NCBI GenBank assembly: GCA_030549775.1
Contig: CM060180.1
Location: 31,625,090-31,689,089 of the forward strand
Direction of reading: 5' to 3'
Source of the DNA: Tamarix chinensis
Taxonomy: Eukaryota; Streptophyta; Magnoliopsida; Caryophyllales; Tamaricaceae
DNA: 64,000 nt
The notes under the pieces are model-generated. The model was not told the origin of the DNA and searched no databases. It was given only the letters and a program-made list of their open reading frames with translations. Below, piece after piece: positions 39,098 through 51,429 of this stretch. The number at the start of each line of letters is the position of its first letter. The stretch's first letter is position 1. The position numbers were made by a program, and so were the translations under genes.

Positions 39098-42000
39098 TGT
39101 GAATCATGCACATCTTGAATCAATTTGTACTTGATCTTTCTTGCTTGCACATACATGTGTCTACCTTTAGTGAACAGGAGTCAATATTCTATCCAGAATC
39201 GGTAAACAATCCCATATTTAACTTATTCAATCATATTCAAATACCACTTGTAATTATGAGATTCTTCTTTAATATTTACCACGAAATCAATTTCAATTCA
39301 CACAAAGGTGATAAGCATGAAGGCACATATTCAACTTGTGGCATCAATGATAGGATTATGTCTTCCGAGTTTGTGCTCTCAAGTGAAATTTTATTCCTAC
39401 AAAATTTCCTTCCAATGAGCCTATTTTGGGGACAACTTCTTCTACGTTTGGAAATATATATTGGCTACACTATCTATTTTCATAATGAATGGGGTTTTCA
39501 GCAAATAATGATGTTAAAGATTAAGACAATGAACAACAACAAACATTTCTTTTTTATGTGTAGAGTACCTTTGTTATGCATCCTTCAATTTTTGACTTTC
39601 GAATGCAACTAGATGGCCTTCCTGCACAAGCACCCCACCAATGGCTCGATTTGATGCATCAGTGTAAACTTCAAAGGGTTTATCAAATTTTGGCAACCAA
39701 ATAATAGGCTCCAATGCTACTAATCTCTTAAGTTCTTCAAAGGTTATTTGACATTTAGGGGTCCATTCCCATTTCTTATCCTTTTTTAGCAAATTTATCA
39801 ATGCCATAATCTTGTTTTAGTATCTTTAGATGAATTTTTGGTATTATTTTACCAAGTTAAGGAATGAACAGAGTTCTGTGATCTTTTTTGATGCGGGTCA
39901 ATTAACTATTGTATGTGCCTTATCTTCAACCATCTTAATTGAACCCTTACATATCTTGTACCCTACAAACTTGATATCTACTTAAACAAATTCACACTTC
40001 TCCTTCTTCACATATAACTATTTTTCTCTTAACCTGCTAAACACCTTCTTTAAATTCTCAAGATGTTCCTCTAGAGACTCACTATATATCACATTATCAT
40101 CTAAGTAAAAAACCAAAAATCATTGATATATTCATAAAATACGTCATTCATAAGATTATAAAAGGTTGTTGAAGCATTTGTAAGCCTAAGGGGGATTACA
40201 AGAAACCTATAAGAACCATATCTCGTCACACAAGTAGTCTTTCCCTCATCCCCTTCTACAATTTGAACTTGCCAATATTCTGAGCGAATATCTAGTTTGG
40301 TAAAATAGGTAGCTTTTGACAAGCGATCAAACAGATCATCAACATGGGGAATTGGATACTTTTTCTTGATAGTAACTTTATAGGGCTTAGTAATTAATAC
40401 ACATACGAATTCAACCATCTTGCTTCCTATGGAAAAGAATTGATGCACCATAAGGAGCCCTAGAGAGCTAGATCAACCCTAATTCCAACAATTCATTCAA
40501 TTACCTTCTCAATTTTACCAATTCTGAGGGCTCATGTAGTAGGGTGGTCTAGATGGGGGTCTAGCACTAGGCTCTAATTCAATTCAATGATCCACTGCCC
40601 TTCTTGGTGGTTGGAACTTTGGTAACTCTGAGGGCATGATATCCTTAAATTCTTCAAGTGCTCCAATAATTTCATCCTAAACTTCCATGAACTAATCTTC
40701 CTTAATGTCCATTAAGGCTGCTAAATATGTCTCCTAACCTTTCCAAAATCACTTCTTGACTTGCATTATAGATAGCAAGCTAATTTCCTTCTATGTTCTC
40801 TCCATCTGGTTATGACTCAGTGACTTTATGTAATTGGGTTGCTTTTCATCATTAATCATGATAGCGCCTAAGTGGGGAATCACAAAAGCCTTAGCACGAG
40901 TAAAAAACTCATTTCCCAACACTAATTCAAAATCATCAAAAGGGGCGACAAACAAATCACAAGTACCTATCCAACTACCAATCTAAAAGGTTGTACTTTT
41001 TTATTACCATACCTCTTGTGGGACGGGCACTAGAATTCACTACCTTCAATTGATGATTGCATGTTGCAAGTTTGAGACCGTGTCTCTTTACTACTTTGTC
41101 ACTAATAAAGTTATGGGTTGCACTAGTGTCCACCATAGCCATGATGTCTCATCCATTCATAGAAATATTGAAGTACATCAACCCATACTTTAGCTTCGAC
41201 TTGTCTACCATGATTGCATTAAGGAGGTGCAAAGGGTTAAGTTGCGCCTCCACGTCTCCCTCTTGTTGTTGCTCTTCTTGGTCTTTTTTCGACTCTGATT
41301 AGGTAAATAAGGGACTGAATTTTCTCTTTTGTGGCATTCCCGCAAAAAGTGAGGGCCTCCACAAACAAAACATCCATCCATCCTAGGCTTCTTGGCCGAG
41401 GCTCCCTTTGCTTGAGGAGTATGGCCTTCTTGTGACTTCCATTTTGATTTTGGAACCCTTTCTTCTTGAATCTAGAACTCCCCTTCTTATCTTTTCCATG
41501 GTGCTTTCCATCCATCAAGGGCTCAATAACTTTTAATTCTATCAATGATTCCGTCATGGATAGAGTAGTTGCAACAACTCCAACCCATTGTCACATAAGT
41601 TCTAGTTGAGTCACAGATTCAATCCTTTCATGAAATCAAACAATTTATCTTCTTCCCTCATGTTCTTGATGGCTAAAATCAAGGTACTAAAAGCATTCAC
41701 ATAATCATGAACTAACCCAATCTACTTTAAATATTTGAGTGCTTCCCTAGCAAGGAAAGAGGCATTATTGGAAAGGAATTGGGATCGCAATTGTGTATTG
41801 AATTCCTCCCTATTGTCTATGTTTGTGTGGCCAGCATTCAATCCTACATCGATCTGGGTTCTCTACCAATGTTTGGTTTCTCTAACTAGCTACATCGATG
41901 CCACCAAAACCTTCTCATGCATTATCTCAAATCCTAGCAGCATGGAAATATTGCTCCAAATCCCATGTGAAACTCTCCAATATCTTTGAATCCCAAACAC

Positions 42001-42418
42001 CATAAAAAAATTTCAGTTCTAGGACTTTGAAAGATGTAGTATGGTGCTCATTTCCATTACCATATCTTTATACTTGATTTCTTAGGGCTGCCACCGTAAT
42101 CTTTACATACTGCATCTTATTTGATCGGGCTTTGTTAATCTTTACACCATACTGCATCGTCCTTTCTCTTACTTCGTTAGGAACTTCTTGTTAAAGCCTT
42201 TGAACATGTGATGTGAGTGTTTTGAGTGCACCCATCACAGAAAAGCCTAAATTCTTATCATAATTTTCTTCTCTCGATTGGTGTATGCTAAAAAATAACT
42301 CAATACGGGCTATCCTCTCATTGGTCTGATTCGTAGAAATCCTTTTCTTTTTTGTACCATCCTGTGTAGTAGCAACAATTGATTTACCAGCCATTGTGAT
42401 CGATTAGCTCTTATACCA
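39098..42418 (-). pseudogene. Gypsy element 2: gag, protease, RT, RNase H
   Basis: Minus-strand gag-pol, decayed. The gag start is at 42394 (MAGKSIVATTQDGTKKKR). The zinc knuckle is at 41372-41334 (CFVCGGPHFLREC). The aspartic protease is near 41190-41060, with the active site read as MVDTSATHNFISD (the usual DTGA is DTSA). RT is at 40500-40101 (QLNELLELGLI, YPIPHVDDLFDRLSKATYF, TKLDIRSEYWQVQI, TRYGSYRFLVIPLRLTNA); the catalytic YLDD is lost (EYINDF). The RT/RNase H junction is at 39807-39574 (NLLKKDKKWEWTPKCQ, FEVYTDASNRAIGGVLV). It is contiguous with the integrase part at 33.2-34.8 kb once the hAT element is removed. Confidence 0.85.
42407..42418 (-). other. Primer-binding site of gypsy element 2
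   Basis: The minus strand reads TGGTATAAGAGC, two mismatches or fewer from the initiator-tRNA-Met site TGGTATCAGAGC used by many plant gypsy elements. It lies four bases beyond an LTR-type end (ATGACA, 42422) and just upstream of the gag ATG at 42394. Confidence 0.75.
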
Positions 42419-42422
42419 AAAT

Positions 42423-43420
42423 GTCATAGCACAAACTAAAGGATGAGTTCCAATTGAAACATTTTTTTTCTTCACAAAATGGATGAAGTATATAAAAATA
42501 TTAAAAAGGGCTAGTGTATGTAGTGATGCCCTACGGGCTTATAAAAAGGGCTAATATATGCAATGTATGTAGTTATATAAAAATATTTATTTTTTTAATA
42601 GGAAAATTTTTTTAACAAAAAAAAATACATATTAAGGTATACAAAATATAAACATATTTGTATTTACCTAGGTTATTGAAAAAAAGTAAACATAATCAGA
42701 CTCATTTTGGATCAATTTATTCGCTAAATTCGATGGATTTGGATCTGGATCTAAACTTTTAAAATTCGATGGATCGAATATAGATAATATAAATAGGGTC
42801 ACATTTGGATCTAGGCATATTCGGTCTAGATCAAACTGATCGACATTAGTAACCTATACAATGTGTTAGCAGAGTGATAGGAAATACTTTACTTAAAAAA
42901 TGGTAACAAAAGAAAAAGTTTGCACAACTTAGTATTAACATAAATAAAGAATATAGGAATATGGATGCCAACAAGTCTTGGGGCGTTAAACTTCATTGAA
43001 TGTTGACAATAGCACCCCACGCACTAGCATATATATATATATAGAGAGAGAGAGAGTGTGTGTGACACATACACACACATGACACATACATATTTGAATG
43101 AGTTGTACGTAAATTGTTTAGGGGTGAAATGGTAAAGAAACAAAGGGCCAAAAGATGTGTAGGCTCCGACGAGGCATGGTGGAGTACTAGCAACGACAAG
43201 AGGATTTCATGTTTTGCATACATCTACCAGTCTCAAGGGACCCCATCGATTTACAATCTTGGCTCTGCAAATTTTAGGTATAATAAAACTCCCTCGTTGG
43301 AGCTATGGGATACTAAGATTAATCATACGGCCGTCCCGTGATATATAAATAGATAGCAAAAGATGTTGAAGGCAATCAGAAGAGTCGGTTTCAATGGAGG
43401 AGCGTGCGCAGTATACCCAA
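42423..43420. other. AT-rich flank with LTR remnant and compound microsatellite
   Basis: The first bases are the 5' LTR end of gypsy element 2. Positions about 42600-42770 are similar to about 58380-58515, so they belong to the duplicated block around the dioxygenase copies. A (TA)n(GA)n(GT)n(CA)n microsatellite lies at about 43028-43080. A 75-codon frame at 43114 is unrecognised and probably not a gene. Confidence 0.45.
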
Positions 43421-44414
43421 GTACGTAACTCAATGTATTTGACTCTATATAAGTGAAAAACTAATGTTCCTAGCTAGATTAATTCCTATCGGACTCATAG
43501 GCGAACCCCTCTTCCACCCCGCGTCTTCCAATCCAAAAAAGGACAGAAAAAGAAAATATTTATTGGTGTTGAAAGAAAGGCAAGGAAGATAGGCTGGTTT
43601 TCAATGAGGGCCGGGTTGTGGAAGCAATATACCCGTGACTAGCTAGCTATCTGGCTTTCTAGCTCGTTCAAGCAAGCTACCATGACTTGAAGGCAGAGGG
43701 TAGGTAGCTGCTATAGGTGCAAGAATAATTCAGTTTATTTGACTATATATAATTGAAAAACCAAGGTAGTTTTTTCTATTATTAATAACTGATAATAATC
43801 AAAGGTACATAGTACGCAGACACGCCTTAATATTTCAACGCAAAATACAAAGCTTATTAAACACCCCCCAAATAATCTATAGCTAGGGGACAACATTTCA
43901 ACTATAAATATATTAAATAAAACATAAGCGGTAGTAAATCCATTTTTTTATTTCGTTTTCTTTCCCCCTTCTAATAATAATATATAGATATCGCGTGCAT
44001 GCCTGCATGCATGCATATATAATTAGACAGGGACATGGCTAGCTGTATAGGCAGCAGACAGCTCACTGAATCTTAAGAAGGTCGATGGGACGCCTCTCAT
44101 CGGTCGGGTCAATCTTAAAATAGTACTGCTCGTAGTGTCTGAACTTGTTGAACAATCGAGGCCTCTCGTCGGAGATTAGCGCAGCCGGTGCCTCTATCTC
44201 ATTTTCCTTGTCCGGTGAACAGAGCACCGCTAGGGAAATCCTTTCATACCGCGGATTCGTCGTAACCCTGTGATACGCGTTCTTGAATATCCCGTTGCTC
44301 ATCATCTGCAGATTTTAATGGTGACGAGAAATTAACACCGCAGGCGAGAGAAGACTTGTCGACTTACGTACGTTCACAATTAATAGATAGCGTAACCATA
44401 CGTTCGCAATATAA

Positions 44415-44453
<39 letters not shown>

Positions 44454-44679
44454 TACAGGCTCATATACAAACTCTTAATTAGATACAATCGTAGAAACAA
44501 ATTTTATCCGTTGGATTGGATAAATAAAGGGTTGAGATTAAAATTTAAACTCCGTATACAATGAATTTCACGGTGGCATAGTTGTAAATACGGAAGAAAT
44601 AAAAACAGGTGCACGGTGGCATAGTTGTAATTACGGAAGAAATAAAAATAGGTCTTACGACCTGTTTGTTCCGCTGGGC

Positions 44680-45860
44680 CGAGCCACAACCCTTGCCTCT
44701 CTGCCTCTCTACCCGCCCCCCTTCTATTTCGATCCATACCCATCTGCTCCCCCTTCGCACCCAACCCCCATCGCCCCTTCGCACCGGTCTCTCCCTCTCC
44801 ATCGCCCCCGTCTCTCCATCTCTCCATCTCTCCATCACCATTTCTGCCTCTGCATCTCTCCGTCGACCTTCTCCTCCCATCTGTTGACAGATCTAGCGAA
44901 GTACTCGGCCTCCCTCAATTTCCACTCATCATCCACTCCGACGAGCTTCGTAGACCAGCAAACGGTAGCAAGATCTGCCAGTGCAAGCTCAGCCACTGTT
45001 CTCTTCGACCAGAGCTTACCTCCTTCATTCTTCAAGCTTCCTTTACCTCCTCTTGACTTCAACCGCACTACACTGCCACACAGGAGACAAGGAGAAGCAG
45101 TAGACGGCGGCCTCGCGACATCAGCAGGAGCACAACGGTATTCGATTTTATGTTCTTTTTTCATGGTCGGAGGATCAATTAATATGTCCGATCTTAAATA
45201 GAGTTCTGTGTTTTGGGAGTAACTGTAGTCGACTCTAATACGTTTGAATACCAACAATAACAGGCTTAATTAGCTGTAGATGTGCTGAGTAACTTAAAAT
45301 TAATGATTCCAAAGTTTCAGTCAAGAGGTGGTATTGTCAATTAACACTTGTTGTATTCTGAATTCCTTAGGCTCCTTCCGTTCAATTGCTGAATAACAAA
45401 CTGGTAGGTTACGGGGAAATGCAGAGCAGTAGTCGCTTTGATTTTCACTTCAGGGAATTTTAATGTTCAGTGTTTGATTGAATATATATGTCTGTTTACT
45501 GGTAGAAGTTGAACCAATTGTAGTAAGGATAAATGTATTTAGTTAATTGTTTTAGCACATTTAGTATAAATTTTTCTGTAAGCATTTGAAGATTAGGATG
45601 CTGCTTGTTGTCCTTGGTCTGGCATTCCATTTTGCTTTTGAGCATGATGTTATATTTGTTGTATATAGAGCAAATATAGGGTCAGTTGTAATTTTGGAAG
45701 TCAATGCTACACCATGTATGTTATTTATTTATTTATTTTTATTTTTCAGATGCATTCATGCGGGGGTTTTCCCCTATTTACTAAAAATATACAGGGAGGC
45801 GAAGGGCTCACCCTCAGCCTCAACTCTTTTACCCGATGGAATGGAATGAGATACTTGCTG
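44680..45860 (+). pseudogene. Possible captured gene fragment
   Basis: A C/T-rich leader-like stretch (44690-44880) is followed by an open frame reading LAKYSASLNFHSSSTPTSF and ending near a GT at about 45139. Its Ser/Ala/Thr richness resembles a plastid transit peptide. A short candidate exon APSVQLLNNKL lies between an AG and a GT at about 45371-45404. Another open stretch near 45750-45850 includes AGVFPYLLK. I cannot assign a family. GC-rich 5' gene ends inside a terminal-inverted-repeat element are what Pack-MULE-type capture produces, but chance openness is not excluded. Confidence 0.35.
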
Positions 45861-46227
45861 TAAGAGATTTTGTATGCTACATATTTTCAGTTCCAGACAA
45901 GGAAAATTTAGCATACAACGATTGCTTTTATATTTGTCAATTATTTTAGACAGCTTTAAATGTGTTTAGACATCTCTCCAAATTATTACAAGTGAAAAAG
46001 TGCATATGCCACCTACCTGTTTTTATGTATATACGTAACATATCATTTGGTTGATGATGAAGTTGATTCAACTTTAGTCATTTCTTTCTTCTTCTTTTTT
46101 CTTTTCTTTTCTTTTCTATTGTTCCCCCCTCTCACAGAAATGTTACTCTGGTATATATTAATCAGTGAATGCTATGAGTTTGACAACGGAGTAGGTCCGA
46201 TGTCAAATGCGTTATAATACATACATA

Positions 46228-47436
46228 CATACATATGGTTTGGGTTTAGGGTTTAGGGTTTATAGGGTTTGGGGGTTTGGGGTTTGGGGTTTAGGGTTTA
46301 GAGTGGTTTAGGGTTTAGAGGGTTTAGGGTTTAGGGTTTAGAGGGTTTAGGGTTTATGGTTTAGAGGGTTTAGGGTTTAGGGTTGAGGGTTCAGAGGGTT
46401 TAGGGTTTAGGGTTTAGGGTTCAGAGGGTTTATGGTTTAGGGTTGAGGGTTTAGGGTTTATGGTTTAGGGTTTAGGGTTAGGGTTTAGAGGGTTTAGGGT
46501 TTAGGGTTAGGGTTTAGAGGGTTTAGGGTTTAAAGGGTTTAAGGTTTAGAAGGTTTAGGGTTTAGGGTTTAGGGTTTAGAGGGTTTAGAGGGTTTAGGGT
46601 TTAAAGGGTTTAGGGTTTAGAAGGTTTAGGGTTTATGGTTAGGATTTAGAGGGTGTAGGGTTTAGGGTTTAGGGTTTAGAGGGTTTAGAGGGTTTAGGGT
46701 TAAGGGTTTAGGGTTTAGGGTTTAGGGTTTAGAGGGTTTAGGGTTTAGGGTTTATAGGGTTTAGGGTTTATGGTTTATGGTTTAGAGGGTTTAGGGTTTA
46801 AGGTTTAGAGGGTTTAGTGTTTAGGGTTAGGGTTTAGAGGGTTTAGGGTTTAGGGTTTAGGGTTTAGGGTTTAGGGTTTAGAGGGTTTAGGGTTTAGGGT
46901 TTAGGGTTTAGGGTTTAGATGGTTTAGATGGTTTAGGGTTTATGGTTTAGGGTTTAGAGGGTTTAGGGTTTATGGTTTAGAGGGTTTAGGGTTTATGGTT
47001 TATGGTTTAGGGTTTAGGGTTTATGGTTTAGGGTTTAGAGGGTTTATTGTTTAGGGTTTAGAGGGTTTAGGGTTTAGAGGGTTTAGGGTTTGGAGGGTTT
47101 AGGGTTTAGGGTTAGGGTTTAGAGGGTTTAGGTTTTAGGGTTTAGGGTTTGGGTTTAGGGTTTAGAGGGTTTAGGGTTTAGGGTTTAGGGGTTTAGGGTT
47201 TAGGGTTTAGGGTTTAGGGTTTAGGGTTTAGATGGTTTAGATGGGTTAGGGTTTATGGTTTAGGGTTTAGAGGGTTTAGGGTTTATGGTTTAGAGGGTTT
47301 AGGGTTTATGGTTTATGGTTTAGGGTTTAGGGTTTAGAGGGTTTATTGTTTAGGATTTAGAGGGTTTAGGGTTTAGGGTTTAGGGTTTAGAGGGTTTAGG
47401 GTTTAGGGTTTAGGGTTTAGGGTTTAGAGGTTTGGA
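46228..47436 (+). repeat. Interstitial telomere-like repeat (TTTAGGG)n
   Basis: About 1.2 kb of the plant telomere unit TTTAGGG mixed with the variants TTTAGAGGG, TTTATGG, TTTAGATGG and TTAGGG. It sits inside the (TA)n-flanked insertion. The array contains a higher-order duplication: the TTTAGATGG doublet with its neighbourhood at 46914 recurs at 47227, 313 bp later, in nearly identical context. It is not a chromosome end, since single-copy-like sequence continues on both sides. Confidence 0.95.
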
Positions 47437-47560
47437 TATAGGTTTGGGTTAGTTTTTTGGTTTGGTATTATTATAATCTTGAATGTTAATTTAATTTTGA
47501 TCTAATGGTTGAGATTGGTTCTTATGTTTGTATAATAAAAAAAGTTTGCATGTGAACCTC

Positions 47561-47597
<37 letters not shown>

Positions 47598-49419
47598 AGC
47601 ATCACAAACTCATCTTCAAAATTAGGACGATCGCTTCTTCTGTACATGTATTCCTAATTTTTAATTTGGGTCCCACATATGTATATATAAATGAAAATGT
47701 TATTATACATGTCTATCTAGCTAAAAGCTTCCTATTACTATCTAGCTATGTCATGCATGATTATATATGTTAGAATTATATAAGAAGGAATAAATATAAC
47801 AAAATAAAAATATTAAATCAATTGAAATTAATACAACCACCTTCCGACTTTATATATTCAAGATTAAGTGCTTGTTTAGTTAGGGAGTAATAAGGGTGGA
47901 AAAATTATCCCCATATTTTATATATCTTATATAATTTAATTAAAAATAAATAATTTTATTTTAATAAATATATTTATTATTATTAAATATTTAATATAAA
48001 AGATATAAAATGGGGGGAGGGAATTTTTTTCACTCCTATTACTTCCATATCAAATAGGCCCTAAGGAGTATAAAATAACAGAACTTTACTCAATCAGTGT
48101 CTAAAAATGAGGTCAATAATGTGAAAAGGATGCTTGATTTTTGTGGATACAAAAAAATATTAAAATATAGAAAGAAAATCGCACAAAAGAATGACCGATC
48201 ACAAATGAGTTGGTCCTCCCTCAAAGCACACATCGTGTGCAACGTTTGAAACGTTGAAAGAGAAGTAAAATCCAGAGCCGTAAGAGCATAGTTCACCCGC
48301 GTGCCTTGGTCGGTTTACGACGGTGACAGATACGCATTTATTAGGTCTAGCCTATGACCACTGTAAAATATCTCATATATTAATTAACTCCAAGATTAAA
48401 ATGAGAAGTAGAATATTTATGTTAAAAAAAATATGTCCTTCTACTAATATGAATAAAAAAAACTCTCAATAAAAATAAAATCACTATAACTTTTACCATT
48501 GTCAAATAATATATATATTTTTTTGTAACGATTAAGGAGGATGCACGTATTCGGACTCCATCACAGATTTTCGTGATCGTATTTGTCCTTATTTACTTTC
48601 TTGCTGTGCAGGTAAACAAAATACTCACGCATTCAGTTGTTTTAGGTAACATTATCCCCGCCATGCTCATGCGTGATAAAATAAGTAAATGTCCCGGCAG
48701 CGGGATGAATTACTTAATTTGTTTATTCATAGGGGCGGGCCATTAATTAATATGGTATGCCACCAATTCCAATATTGTAGTATCAAAAAGTAGTAGCAGT
48801 AAGATCAGTGCATACGCTTTAGCGCAGAAGCTAGGAGTAATTTTTTCAGTGGACTAAAGTTGTAAGGTTTCCATCTCGCTTCTTCTTCCTTACTCCCGGT
48901 ATATGGTGAATGTAGCCATCAATATAATATATAATATTCTGTACACGTCTTTATGAGATTTATATCAATAACTTTATACAGATTTTGAAAGCTAATAAAT
49001 TAATAATTTAATTATACTCTTCATTAAATTACACAGAAGAAGAAAACAAAATTAGGATAAAAATAAAAGTTAGACTTTCTTTTTTTAAAGAGATATTATT
49101 ATTTATATTTTAAGAAACGGAGGAAGTTGTTTTGTCTCCTATTTATGCTTTGTCATTAATTAATTTCTCAACCGCAAATGCATAAAAAATATGTTTGATC
49201 GATTGATTATTACCTCCATCTGGTCACCAGCGTTGATGAAGAGCGCATGAGGAACGACGGCAACTCTATACCACTTGTCGTCTTTGCAAACCTGAAGTGC
49301 TTCGACTTGTTTGTCCTGCAAGAGAAGGGTAACCGCCGTTCCATCCGTATGCGCTTTAATTCCATAGACCAAATCTGGCCTGGGACATGGCGGGTAGTAG
49401 TTGAACCGTGCAAACATTA

Positions 49420-49955
49420 TCCAAACCCCTCCCCCGATTGTGCACCCCATCCTATGCAGTCCATTGCCTTCCTTCTTTGCCACACACCTCATCCATGTGC
49501 AACTTGTATATATATACCCATCCTAGGCTTTGCCTTATTTAATTCCCAACTGACCCCTCACTTCCTCCATTTCTATCGAGCAAATCTAGCACAAAACGCC
49601 CTTCCATTTTCTCCTTCACTTCTTGCTCTATATGTTGGTATCACCCACCATCAACTTCACTCACCACCACAATCCACCAAACACCACCGTTCTCTTGGAA
49701 AACCAACCACCCCATCATTGCCCAACCATCGCCACCCCAATCCTTTTATTTTTCCTTCTCCCCATCGTGATCCGCTTGTTTTTCATTGAGGTTCCTGGCC
49801 GTGCACCCTCGCACACCCCATTTATGCCCCTCTCGCATGACCCATGCATGGTTCAAACACAGCCCGTGCGTGCCCTTTTTTCTTTTGCCCATGCGCTTTG
49901 TGTAAAAAAATATTAATTACTCAAGATTACACTTAGGTAAGATACAGGGTATTAC
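49420..49955 (+). other. Promoter-like C-rich segment of unknown origin
   Basis: This unrelated sequence replaces the 5' half of the truncated dioxygenase copy. It contains TATATATATA at about 49510 followed by a C-rich leader-like stretch, and ends in GGGTATTACA, like the 3' end of the giant LTR family. An LTR fragment is possible but no second copy was found. Confidence 0.3.
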
Positions 49956-50534
49956 AATCATGCCCATAATTGTCGGTATTAAGGGGAAATAATTTACATG
50001 ATGTCATTGTGGTTGTGCTAAAAAAACATATTATCACTTATTACTAGTGATGGATCTTCAGTATTAAAGGTAAATTATCGGTATTAGTCTCTTCATTATC
50101 ACTCCCCATTCCTTGGTGGCAATTTTTATTCCATTGTATTTTGACCAAATAGATCACTTATTACCGACAATGGATCATCGGTATTAAGCTCATCATTTTC
50201 ACTCTTCGTTCCTTGGTAGTAATTTTTCTTCCATGGTATTTCGACCAAATATATTCCTTATTACTGACTATAAGATCATCGGTATTAGGAATAACTTACT
50301 GATATTTACTTTCCTAAGATTTTAATAAAAAAATGGTATGAAAATTTTTGGCACCACTTAATACCGATGATATTTATCATCAATGTTATGCATTTTTATG
50401 CCATTTTTCTAGATAAAAATATATTTTTCCTCTAATCTAATATCAATGAATAATTATCGGTGTTAAGTCTTAACATCGCTGATATATAATCCTTAGCATT
50501 AAGATCGTTGGTGTTAATCTTATTTGTCACAATG
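49956..50534. repeat. CACTA-like subterminal remnant
   Basis: Repeated TACCGA/TCGGTA motifs and a tandem duplication of about 107 bp (units at about 50085-50190 and 50191-50300). On the minus strand the right end reads CATTGTGACAAATAAG, close to CACTA-type termini. The left terminus and a target duplication were not found. Confidence 0.4.
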
Positions 50535-51425
50535 AGCAGACTAAGTCATACAAGGATCAAATTGGTTGTGACAAAACTTAGTGCAACTATAAAGGAGGTA
50601 GTGTAAGGGACTCACACAACTAAGGGGTGTTGCGTGAGTTGGTGATGGTGGGGGAAGTGGAGTGGCATAGGTTGGTGACGTCAGTTATGGTGGAGGCATT
50701 GCTTGGGGTGGTGCATTGTGAGTTTGCGGTGTAGTATAGGGTGGTGTAGTGTCGAAGTGTGACAATGCTGGGGTGTTGTTGGCATGCAGAAGTAGTGCTA
50801 CTAGTAGGGTAGCGGTGTGAGGGAACACTACAACTTGAAGGGTAGCAGCGTCGAGGGTTGACGTAATTAGGCTAAGTTGATTGATATGCGGGTTGTTGTG
50901 TGAGGTTGTTATGCGGATGAGGGTAAGTTACATAAGATGTTGGTGTTGCCAAGAGGTGAGTTGTTGACACTAGTAAGGGTGCAGTTGTGTGGGTTGTATA
51001 TGTTACACAAAGCTTCATGGGATAAAAATGGCGAACGAAGGTGGAACGAGACACAAAAATGAAACAAAAATTGGGGGTCAAGGAAGGAGTTATATGAAGC
51101 AATAAATGAGGTAATGAGAGATATTAGAGCGTATATATATACATGGTTGTGTGAATGGTTAGGAATAGTAGATAGGTAGAGGGCTAAGGGTGGGCAAAAA
51201 ATTATACGAAACACATCTCATGAGTTGAGGAAGTTGATGGTAGTGATGATTAACATAGGGTATGTAGGTTCAAGGTGTAACCTTGGTATAATGAACTTGG
51301 TCGAGAGAAGAGAGAATCACACAAAGATAAAGGGAAGGAGGAGGCGGAGGAGGAGATCAGGAAGGAGAAGAATAAAAGGGAAAAAGAAAAGAAGGAAAAA
51401 GGAAAAGTATATCTAGTTAAATGCA
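50535..51425. other. G/T-rich region, no gene recognised
   Basis: G/T-rich sequence with a TATATATATA motif near 51134 and a purine-rich tract at about 51310-51410. The minus-strand frames have C/T-composition bias and no domain. Confidence 0.4.
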
Positions 51426-51429
51426 GTAT

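Larger units (their letters stand above)
44452..47564. mobile_element. (TA)n-flanked insertion with TIRs, gene-like sequence and telomeric repeats
   Basis: The insertion lies in intron 3 of the truncated dioxygenase copy; the paralogue has the empty site at about 59595-59603 (ATAATATATACATATGGAGC). It is bordered by (TA)n on both sides (44420-44451 and 47565-47595). Its ends form imperfect terminal inverted repeats: 44452-44516 aligns without gaps to the reverse complement of 47500-47564 at about two-thirds identity, sharing CAAACT and TACAA blocks. This recalls the rice Micron elements, which insert into (TA)n. The interior holds a 46-bp tandem duplication (44571-44655), a GC-rich gene-like segment and a telomere-like array. 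No transposase is present, so it would be non-autonomous. Confidence 0.7.
44063..49419 (-). pseudogene. 5'-truncated 2OG-Fe(II) dioxygenase copy
   Basis: A paralogue of the intact gene at 59238-63177 that keeps only the last part. Exon 4 is intact (44063-44305, ending in DLLKIQ and TGA). Intron 3 runs 44306-49213. The 3' two-thirds of exon 3 is at 49214-49419, starting at MFARFNYYPPCP. Both exon pieces are open, and exon 4 differs from the paralogue by two residues of 80 (N for S, E for G). Iron ligands and the RxS motif are therefore preserved. Exons 1 and 2 and the N-terminal half of exon 3 are absent: similarity stops abruptly at 49419 (62074 in the paralogue), where unrelated sequence begins. 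With no promoter or N-terminal domain it should be non-functional. Intron 3 carries a 3.1-kb transposon-like insertion. Confidence 0.9.

Noticed and set aside
39106..39612. 168-codon plus-strand frame
   Set aside because: It is antisense to the gypsy element 2 pol region, whose minus-strand RNase H residues are recognisable.
44835..45257. 140-codon minus-strand frame in the (TA)n-flanked element
   Set aside because: No domain is visible, and the plus strand of the same stretch has leader-like and transit-peptide-like character with a better splice context.
46228..47436. Telomeric repeat as evidence of a chromosome end
   Set aside because: The repeat is degenerate, internal, and bounded by sequence continuous with the dioxygenase paralogue on both sides.
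49247..49789. 180-codon plus-strand frame
   Set aside because: It begins antisense to dioxygenase exon 3 and runs into the C-rich segment beyond the breakpoint, so it has no independent support.
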